This document shows, in pieces, positions 7,128 through 12,679 of a stretch of DNA of 14,355 bases (positions are counted from its first letter, which is position 1; each line of letters opens with the position of its first letter). The position numbers and the translations under genes are program-made. Under the pieces are notes generated by a model, which was not told where the DNA came from, made no database searches, and saw only the letters and a list, made by a program, of their open reading frames with translations. The stretch is from Candidatus Latescibacterota bacterium (GTDB lineage Bacteria > JAAXHH01 > JACQVL01), in the NCBI GenBank assembly GCA_016209865.1, contig JACQVL010000051.1:1-14355 (forward strand), given 5' to 3'.

Positions 7128-8036
7128 CTACCGACCACCGCCTTCATCAACCCGCATAAACGGCTTCCAATTCTCGTAAATGATGTTGTGGATAGCTTCC
7201 TCCGGGAACGTAGGAAGGTTCGTCCCCTTGACGATTTCGTTCACCTTCCACAGCCCGGCGATGACCTGATCGGGGGTAGCGGACGGAAAGTCCGACCCGA
7301 AGAGCAGTTTGTGCTCGACCCCATACTCCAGCGCCGTCATGAACGCCTGATAATGCCGGAGCGGCCGGTAGTGGAGGGCGGAGACGTCCGCGTACAGGTT
7401 CGGATGCTTCCGGATGAGCACGACGCACTCATCCTCCCAGGGATGACCCATGTGCGCGATAATCATCCGCAGACGGGGACAGGCGACCGCGATATCTTCC
7501 AACTGAATCGGGTTCGCGTACTTCAATGGCCCGGGCCGGACGAACGAGGTGCCTTGATGCCAGATCACCGGAATGTCGAGTTCCTCAGCTTTCTTGAACA
7601 GAGGAATATGCTTCGGGTTCTGGGGATCGAAGTTCTGGTAGATCGGCGCCACCTTCAAGCCCCGCAAGCCCAATTCCTCGACGTTGTAGACCAGTTGAAC
7701 GACGCAGTCTGCGTCGTTCGGGTCGACGGAACACCACCCGATGAACCGGTCGGCGTGCTGTTTGACGAACTCCGCGATCAGTCGCTGCGGGACGTCGATG
7801 CCGCAGAACGGCGCCTTGAGGCCGAAGACGACGACTTTGTCACAGCGTTTCGTCGCGTCGAACAACGTGTCGGGTGTGGAGTCGAACGCGTTCCTGGAAG
7901 GCACCTCCGCGCCCGCGAAATACACATCCGGCGAGAGCCGCATCTTGGCCTTCTTGGCGGCTAACGCGAATTCGACGAATTCATCGGAGAGATGGTCCGG
8001 GTACCAGCAGAGGTTGGTATGGATGTCGACGAGCAT
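7128..8036 (-). CDS. Amidohydrolase-family (amidohydrolase 2, ACMSD-like) TIM-barrel protein
   Basis: The 302-residue cytosolic protein belongs to the amidohydrolase-2 group of metal-dependent hydrolases and decarboxylases. Recognisable pieces are VDIHTN at 3-8 on the first strand, VIWHQGTSF, IIAHMGHPWEDE, HPNLYADVSA and LLFGSDFPSATPDQ, which supply later His ligands and the final Asp. The first-strand motif is HxN (His6, Asn8) where most relatives have HxH. The ATG at 8036 is chosen because AAGGAAA lies upstream and the protein then starts on the first barrel strand. The frame is open to 8108, but the extra residues are encoded by a palindromic repeat. It lies 22 bases after the ATPase gene on the same strand. 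The substrate is unknown. Confidence 0.85.
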   Translation of the reverse strand: MLVDIHTNLCWYPDHLSDEFVEFALAAKKAKMRLSPDVYFAGAEVPSRNAFDSTPDTLFDATKRCDKVVVFGLKAPFCGIDVPQRLIAEFVKQHADRFIGWCSVDPNDADCVVQLVYNVEELGLRGLKVAPIYQNFDPQNPKHIPLFKKAEELDIPVIWHQGTSFVRPGPLKYANPIQLEDIAVACPRLRMIIAHMGHPWEDECVVLIRKHPNLYADVSALHYRPLRHYQAFMTALEYGVEHKLLFGSDFPSATPDQVIAGLWKVNEIVKGTNLPTFPEEAIHNIIYENWKPFMRVDEGGGR

Positions 8037-8057
8037 GGGAAGTTTCCTTTCTCTTTT

Positions 8058-8083
8058 GTCATTCCCGCGCAAGCGGGAATCCA
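8058..8083. repeat. REP-like palindrome ATTCCC-N8-GGGAAT
   Basis: The core at 8061-8080 is ATTCCC, GCGCAAGC, GGGAAT, an inverted repeat with near-complementary centre, flanked by TGTC and CCA. The same ATTCCC-N8-GGGAAT layout is known from neisserial dRS3 elements and from the very common repeat translated as SRLRGND or FPRKRESI in annotations. Here it lies at the ATPase/amidohydrolase junction and encodes the last residues and stop of the ATPase (GFPLARE, then TGA). Confidence 0.75.
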
Positions 8084-9852
8084 TCCATCCCATGAATGAC
8101 CAATCCACAATCTAAAATCCGCCTGATCTCCTCCGCCGCTGTCTCCACGTCGAACACCGCCGTGTTCACCGGGTATCCGGCGTGACGCAGGGCGGTGAGC
8201 AGACGCACCAGTCCCGGCGCGCCGAGGTCGACGGACGCGAGCAACGAGTCATCCGTGAAGATCGTCTCGGGCCGGTCGTCTGCGATCACACGTCCGCGGT
8301 CCAGGACGACGACCCGCTCCGCCAGACGACCGACGAGGTCCATGTCATGCGAGATCAGAACGATTGTCCCGCCCGATCCATGCAACTCCTTCAGGATGCC
8401 CTCCATCTGGCGCACCCCACGCGGGTCGAGTCCCGCCGTCGGCTCGTCCAACGCGAGCAGACGCGGCTGCATCGCCAGGACGCCCGCGATGGCAACCCGG
8501 CGCTTTTCCCCTCCGCTGAGGGAGAACGGCAGCCGGGACGCGTACCCGGAGAGATCGAGCTCGACCAGGTCGAGCGCCTCGCGGACACGACGGCTCACTT
8601 CTGCTTCAGGAAGCCCCGCATTCCGCGGCCCGAACGCCACATCGTCGTACACCGTCTCCTCGAACAGTTGGGCTTCCGGGAACTGGAAGACCAGTCCGAC
8701 CCGCTGCCGGATGGCGCGCAGATCGACCCCACGGCTCCGAAGGTCTGTCCCGTCGATCATCACCCGTCCCGATGTGGGATGTAACAGTCCGTTGAGATGC
8801 TGGATGAGGGTGGATTTCCCCGACCCGTTGGGGCCGATGAGAGCGACACACTCGCCCGGCGCGACCCGGAGGTCGATCCCGTTCAGGGCGGTCGAGGCGA
8901 GCGCCGTCCCGGCCTGGTAGACGTGCGTCACACCGGACAGCTCGACCTGCGGCCGTGCCAGAGCCGGGCTTGACAGGGAGGGCTTTCGGTCGGTCGCCTG
9001 CTGAGGCGGCGCGACGGAGACGGGCGGCCACCGGTGGAGCGCGTCGAGCAGTCCCGCCGGACGGATGACATCCGACGGGATCGGCACCCCGCGCGCCCGC
9101 AGCGCAGACCCGACCTGCGCGGCGAGCGGGACGCTGAGACCGTGACGAGTGAGCAGGCTGGTCTGGCAGAAGAGTGCGCCCGGCGGTCGGTCCTCGACGA
9201 CCCGTCCCCCGGCCATCAACACCACCCGGTCCGCGTCCGCCGCCTCGTCCGGGAATTGCGTGATGTACACGACCGTCATCCCGTCATCATGACACAGCCG
9301 GGCAATGAGGGCGAAGACGTCCTGGCGACCGTGCGGGTCGAGGAGGGTCGTCGGTTCGTCGCAGACGAGGTGCCGGGGACGCATGGCGACGACAGCCGCG
9401 ATCGCTAAGCGCTGTTTCTGGCCGCCCGACAGGCGATGCGGAGGATGCAGACGGTAGGGAGCGAGATGAAACCGGTCGAGCGCCCAGTCGACCCGATCCC
9501 GGATGTCCGGAGTCGGAAGCCCCAGGTTCTCCAGCCCGAACGCAATCTCCCGCTCGACCGTCGTGGAGACGAGCTGATTATCGGGGTTTTGAAACATCAT
9601 CCCGACACGCCGACGAACGTCCCACTCCGTCGCGTGATGGGCGGTGTCGAGGCCGTCGACGACGACGCGGCCGTGGGTGGGACGGAGCAGCCCGTTGAGA
9701 CAGCGTCCCAGGGTGCTCTTCCCGGAGCCGTTCGGCCCGATGACCGCCAGGAACGTCCCATCAGGGATGGCCAGGCTGACTCCGGCCAGCGCGGGCGGCG
9801 CGTGCTCGGATAGGGGGTCGTATCGGTAGACTACATCCTCGACGATGATCAT
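8059..9852 (-). CDS. Tandem ABC ATPase of ECF/CbiO type (two fused energy-coupling ATPase domains)
   Basis: The 597 residues hold two complete nucleotide-binding domains, like fused EcfA1-EcfA2 of energy-coupling-factor importers. Domain 1 has Walker A GPNGSGKST (39-47), Q-loop FQNPDNQ, signature LSGGQKQR (141-148) and Walker B VCDEP with Glu166, but Gln199 at the H-loop (YITQF). Domain 2 has Walker A (340-348), Q-loop FQFPEAQ, signature LSGGEKRR (445-452), Walker B ALDEP with Glu470, and His502. No membrane partner (EcfT, CbiM or an S component) is in the window. Following larB and larC it may drive nickel import (inference). The ATG at 9852 has no ribosome site and abuts an inverted-repeat arm. 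The last seven codons and the stop come from the palindrome at 8061-8080, so the original C-terminus was probably different. Confidence 0.88.
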   Translation of the reverse strand: MIIVEDVVYRYDPLSEHAPPALAGVSLAIPDGTFLAVIGPNGSGKSTLGRCLNGLLRPTHGRVVVDGLDTAHHATEWDVRRRVGMMFQNPDNQLVSTTVEREIAFGLENLGLPTPDIRDRVDWALDRFHLAPYRLHPPHRLSGGQKQRLAIAAVVAMRPRHLVCDEPTTLLDPHGRQDVFALIARLCHDDGMTVVYITQFPDEAADADRVVLMAGGRVVEDRPPGALFCQTSLLTRHGLSVPLAAQVGSALRARGVPIPSDVIRPAGLLDALHRWPPVSVAPPQQATDRKPSLSSPALARPQVELSGVTHVYQAGTALASTALNGIDLRVAPGECVALIGPNGSGKSTLIQHLNGLLHPTSGRVMIDGTDLRSRGVDLRAIRQRVGLVFQFPEAQLFEETVYDDVAFGPRNAGLPEAEVSRRVREALDLVELDLSGYASRLPFSLSGGEKRRVAIAGVLAMQPRLLALDEPTAGLDPRGVRQMEGILKELHGSGGTIVLISHDMDLVGRLAERVVVLDRGRVIADDRPETIFTDDSLLASVDLGAPGLVRLLTALRHAGYPVNTAVFDVETAAEEIRRILDCGLVIHGMDGFPLARE

Positions 9853-9853
9853 A

Positions 9854-9924
9854 GTAGGGGCGAAACATTCGTCCTGAGATTCGGTGACCTCCCCGGCTAT
9901 CTTCTACGAATGCTTCGCCCCTAC
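9854..9924. repeat. REPIN-like inverted repeat between larC and the ATPase gene
   Basis: GTAGGGGCGAAACATTCGT (9854-9872) and ACGAATGCTTCGCCCCTAC (9906-9924) are inverted copies matching at 18 of 19 positions, with a 33-base centre. The pair could form a long stem-loop in the transcript. The right arm contains the larC stop codon (TAG, read on the minus strand), and the left arm ends one base before the ATPase start codon. Such GTAGGGGCGAA palindromes resemble dispersed REP elements of other genomes; the family name is not established here. Confidence 0.85.
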
Positions 9925-11051
9925 GTGCCAACGTTTAACGCCGCCGTCCGGACTTCGTCATAGACCACCGACAGCGGGACGTTGGCGGCCTGGGCTGCGC
10001 GGAGACAGTCATCGTATTCCGGGGCAAATCGAACGCGTTCTCCGTGCCAGACGACCTTGATCCGGATCGGCCCGAAGCGGGTCTCGACCGTGACAACCCG
10101 GCGGGGGAGTTTGCGCCGCTGTGCAGGGTACGTCCGGACGCCGATGGAGGTCGTCTCGTCGAGGATCGTGGAGGCCACCGCCTCTAAGTGCTGCCGGTCG
10201 ACCAGGGCGGCGAGCAGGGTGCCCGGCCGGCCTTTTTTCATCGTGATGGGGATGAGGTAGGCGTCGAGCGCCCCGCGCTGGAACAGGAGATCGACGACAT
10301 GGCCGTAGAACTGCGGGTTCATGTCATCGATGTTCGTCTCGACGACGAGGACCTCGTCCGTCTCCACCGTCTCATCCGCCGTGCCTAAGTAGACGCGCAA
10401 CAGCCCGGCCTCGTCCTCGTCCGCCCCGTACCCGACCTGCCGTAGAGTGAAGGATGGAGGGGATGCGAACGCATCGACGATGGAGGTCAGGATGGCCACG
10501 CCGACGGCGGTCACGCGCCCTGCCGTCACATCACTGCGCACCCTTGCATCGACGGCCAGGTCGGCGACGGCCGGGGACGACGCGATGAGGCCCGGACCGA
10601 GCGGCAACGGGACGCTGTAGACGCGATCCACCTGCAACCGCTCAAGCCCCTCGCACACCCCGACGATATCGACCATCGCTCGGACGCCCCCCACAGTCCG
10701 GACATCCATCAGGTCGATTTCCTCGTCCCGGCCTCTCGCTTCCGCTTCTATCAGCCGCGTCCAGATGCGCGTGGCGCGGTCTTTCACCCGCGGACTGACG
10801 CCGCTCTGGTCGAGCAGCGCCAGGACGTCCGGGAGGTGAGAGGGGTTGAGCGCCTCGGTCGCGTGAATGTGGACGCGGGTGGCGGGCGCGCCGTGACGCG
10901 CGACCCGTTCGACCGACAGAGTGACCGGGTGAGGAACGCACCGGGCCAGGGCAGACTCCAAGCCGGCCTGCGGTAGACCGGCGTCGAGCAGCGCGCTGAG
11001 GAGCATCTCCCCGGTCAGTCCCGTCAACGTTTCGATGTAGGCCAGTGTCAC
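9921..11051 (-). CDS. larC: LarC, nickel-insertion protein of nickel-pincer nucleotide cofactor synthesis (divergent N-terminal half)
   Basis: LarC inserts nickel into the dithio-pyridinium mononucleotide made by LarB and LarE, using CTP, to give the cofactor of lactate racemase and related enzymes. The C-terminal half is typical: ETNIDDMNPQFYGHVVDLLF, MKKGRPGTLL, ETTSIGVR, a basic RRKLPRR strand, VTVETRFGPIRIKV and APEYDDC. The N-terminal half is divergent. The family's HFHEVGAVDSIVDIVG appears as DVRTVGGVRAMVDIVG (116-131), and SGISGDM appears as TGLTGEM. At 376 residues it is slightly short. The start is GTG at 11051, overlapping the larB stop (GTGA) with AAGGA six bases upstream. It is one uninterrupted frame, unlike the split larC1/larC2 of Lactiplantibacillus plantarum. 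Confidence 0.88.
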   Translation of the reverse strand: MTLAYIETLTGLTGEMLLSALLDAGLPQAGLESALARCVPHPVTLSVERVARHGAPATRVHIHATEALNPSHLPDVLALLDQSGVSPRVKDRATRIWTRLIEAEARGRDEEIDLMDVRTVGGVRAMVDIVGVCEGLERLQVDRVYSVPLPLGPGLIASSPAVADLAVDARVRSDVTAGRVTAVGVAILTSIVDAFASPPSFTLRQVGYGADEDEAGLLRVYLGTADETVETDEVLVVETNIDDMNPQFYGHVVDLLFQRGALDAYLIPITMKKGRPGTLLAALVDRQHLEAVASTILDETTSIGVRTYPAQRRKLPRRVVTVETRFGPIRIKVVWHGERVRFAPEYDDCLRAAQAANVPLSVVYDEVRTAALNVGT

Positions 11052-11803
11052 CGCTCATCCTTCCGGTTGATCAGGCTGGCCGCGTAGCCCGCCCCGAACC
11101 CGTTGTCGATGTTCACGACGGTGACCCCTGAGGCGCAGCTCGTCAGCATCGCCAGCAGGGCGGCCAACCCGCCGAAGCTCGCCCCGTACCCGACGCTCGT
11201 CGGCACGGCGATCACCGGCTTATCGACGATGCCGCCGACCACGCTGGCCAGCGCCCCTTCCATCCCGGCCACGACGATGAGCACCGTCGCGTTCATGATC
11301 AGCTCCCGATGGGCGAACAGCCGGTGAATGCCCGCCACGCCGACGTCGAACAGCCGCTCGACCTCATTCCCCATCACCGTCGCGGTCACGGCCGCTTCCT
11401 CGGCCACCGGGATATCGCTCGTCCCGGCGGAGACGACGAGCACCGGCCCACGCCCGCGCGGCTTCCATTCCCGCTGCACGACGATCGTCCGGGCAAGCGG
11501 GTTGTACTCCGTTCCCGTCACCCGCGTAGCGACCGCCTGATGCATCTCCGGGGACGCCCGTGTCGCTAAGAGGTCGGAGCCTTTCGCCACGATCCGTTCC
11601 GCGATGGCGACGATGTGGTCGATCGACTTCCCGTCACACAGGATGACCTCCGGGAACCCGCGTCGGAGCTCGCGGTGATGGTCGACCATGGCGAACCCCA
11701 AATCCTCGAACGGCAGGCTGCGGAGGGACGCGATGGCGTCATCGACCGGGAGCTGTCCGGCGCGAATTTGTTCTAATAACTCACGGAGTCGTTGTTCGTC
11801 CAT
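11048..11803 (-). CDS. larB: LarB, pyridinium-3,5-bisthiocarboxylate mononucleotide pathway carboxylase/hydrolase
   Basis: LarB carboxylates the pyridine ring of nicotinic acid adenine dinucleotide and cleaves it, the first step of nickel-pincer cofactor synthesis. The 251 residues match the family. The C-terminal two thirds are the PurE-like domain: VVSAGTSDIPVAEEAA, VAGMEGALASVVGG, VIAVPTSVGYGASFGG and LLAMLTSCASG. Cys223 in TSCA corresponds by position to the reactive Cys221 reported for the L. plantarum enzyme. The ATG at 11803 has ACAGGT upstream with seven bases between AGG and the ATG. It is the first gene of the larB-larC-ATPase-amidohydrolase series; larE and larA are not in the window. 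Confidence 0.95.
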   Translation of the reverse strand: MDEQRLRELLEQIRAGQLPVDDAIASLRSLPFEDLGFAMVDHHRELRRGFPEVILCDGKSIDHIVAIAERIVAKGSDLLATRASPEMHQAVATRVTGTEYNPLARTIVVQREWKPRGRGPVLVVSAGTSDIPVAEEAAVTATVMGNEVERLFDVGVAGIHRLFAHRELIMNATVLIVVAGMEGALASVVGGIVDKPVIAVPTSVGYGASFGGLAALLAMLTSCASGVTVVNIDNGFGAGYAASLINRKDER

Positions 11804-11825
11804 GATGAGACCTGTTTGCGGTGAT

Positions 11826-11831
11826 ACTATA
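11826..11831 (-). promoter_or_regulatory. Possible -10 box upstream of larB
   Basis: TATAGT on the minus strand would place the transcription start near 11819, about 16 bases before the larB ATG and just before its ribosome site. No good -35 box lies at 16-18 bases (GGAATT at 17), so an activator-dependent or weak promoter is the most that can be proposed. Confidence 0.3.
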
Positions 11832-11908
11832 CAGCCTGTAACGGGGCCAATTCCTCGACATCTATCGGCGGGAGATGGAGCTTCTTCAGTGGGGATGAGA
11901 CGATCTCT

Positions 11909-12139
11909 TTAGCTGTACACCAGGACTTTGCCCACTTCCTGTAAATTCGCTTTTCCTTCCTTGAGTTGTCGTTCTACTTCCTCCAGGTATCGGATCGTCT
12001 GCCGATCATAATACCGTTCACCGCAAGCGAAACACACAGGGATCTGGATCGGCACATAGACGACATCATTCTCTACCCTGAGAACCTCTCTCACCGCTGT
12101 GATCCGGATATCCTCGCTATGGCAGATAATACACTTCAT
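11909..12139 (-). CDS. YgiT-type zinc-finger protein, probable antitoxin partner of the DUF4258 protein
   Basis: The 76-residue protein has two CxxC pairs (Cys3/Cys6 and Cys36/Cys39) separated by a strand-rich stretch, then YYDRQTIRYLEEVERQLKEG. This is the N-terminal zinc domain seen in MqsA/YgiT-type antitoxins, without the helix-turn-helix DNA-binding domain of full MqsA. The ATG at 12139 is decided by AAGGAG six bases upstream; the frame is open further but overlaps the previous gene. It overlaps the DUF4258 stop as ATGA, so the pair is translationally coupled with the toxin-like gene first, as in mqsRA and higBA. Loss of the HTH means any autoregulation must work differently. The antitoxin role is inferred from family and pairing. 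Confidence 0.85.
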   Translation of the reverse strand: MKCIICHSEDIRITAVREVLRVENDVVYVPIQIPVCFACGERYYDRQTIRYLEEVERQLKEGKANLQEVGKVLVYS

Positions 12140-12459
12140 TTTTTTCTCCTTCGATAATCTTCCCACAGATCGGGATCTGGCTGATAGACTGTGACAATCA
12201 CCGCTCGACCATCCTGGCTGTCATAGGCACAAACAGCGTGCAATGGTCGATTAGAGGTTGTCATGCCAAAGATCAGCACACTGGGATATGGCGTATCATC
12301 AGGATATATTTCGATAACCTCTCCTGTACAAATCGTTTCGTAGACTTCTTGGTCGGTGATAGGACCAAATTCGTCCTCTCGCATTTCGCGTCTGGCGTGC
12401 CCAGAATAAAGGACTCTATCCAGATCGAAGCATCGACGTATGGTTTCGGGCCAGTCCAC
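12136..12459 (-). CDS. DUF4258 domain protein, probable toxin of a toxin-antitoxin pair
   Basis: The 107-residue protein has the DUF4258 pattern: YSGHARREMREDEFG (about 18-32), EVYETICTGEVIEIYPDDTPYPSVLIFG, PLHAVCAYD and VIVTVYQPDPDLWEDYRRRKK. DUF4258 proteins are small alpha/beta proteins related in layout to RelE/ParE-type toxins and are often next to YgiT zinc-finger proteins; biochemical function is unproven. The likely start is GTG at 12459, with only a weak GGTGA site, lying four bases after the stop of the small broken gene at 12464-12617. That spacing suggests coupling to translation of the upstream frame. It overlaps the zinc-finger gene by four bases. Confidence 0.85.
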   Translation of the reverse strand: MDWPETIRRCFDLDRVLYSGHARREMREDEFGPITDQEVYETICTGEVIEIYPDDTPYPSVLIFGMTTSNRPLHAVCAYDSQDGRAVIVTVYQPDPDLWEDYRRRKK

Positions 12460-12463
12460 TGAA

Positions 12464-12617
12464 TCACCGTTTTCGAAGCTCTCTGATCATCTCTTGTGCT
12501 GCCGCCATGTCCTCTTTAGCCCGTACTTCAGATTCTTGCACGATACCGAGTTCTTTTACTGGAATCTTGACGAAGAATTCACCCAACACTGTGAGTCTGA
12601 CGGTAAAAGTGTACCAT
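12464..12617 (-). pseudogene. Frameshifted small gene upstream of the DUF4258/YgiT pair (about 50 residues if one T is removed)
   Basis: An ATG at 12617 with AGGA seven bases upstream opens a frame that stops after 12 codons. If the run of four T (AAAA at 12605-12608 on the plus strand) had three, the frame would read 50 residues to the TGA at 12464: MVHFTVRLTVLGEFF at the start, KIPVKELGIVQESE in the middle, and a helical KEDMAAAQEMIRELRKR end. The strand-strand-helix outline loosely resembles HicB-type antitoxins, but this is weak. It ends four bases before the DUF4258 start, so it belongs to the same operon. Alternatives are a GTG start at 12589 giving an intact 41-residue protein without a ribosome site, programmed +1 frameshifting, or a sequencing error in the T-run. 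Confidence 0.6.
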
Positions 12618-12645
12618 TCTCTATTCCTAATTGTCAAGGATTGTA
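12608..12645 (-). promoter_or_regulatory. Promoter-like boxes upstream of the toxin-antitoxin module
   Basis: On the minus strand two alternatives overlap. TACAAT (12645-12640) is a five-of-six -10 box that would start transcription just before the AGGA site of the small gene, but it lacks a good -35. TTGACA (12637-12632) with TACACT (12613-12608) at 18 bases is a better pair, but it would start the RNA downstream of the ATG at 12617. The choice decides whether the small frame is translated from its ATG. Confidence 0.4.
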
Positions 12646-12679
12646 TTTCTTAATCATCAACCCAAATGGCCTTCTACTT

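Noticed and set aside
7077-7964. Plus-strand open frame opposite the amidohydrolase gene (295 codons)
   Set aside because: The minus-strand frame has clear family motifs and a ribosome site; this one has none and begins in the pal hairpin region.
8037-8108. N-terminal extension of the amidohydrolase (MDWSFMGWMDSRLRGND)
   Set aside because: It is the translation of the palindromic repeat and of the ATPase 3' end; the true ribosome site precedes 8036.
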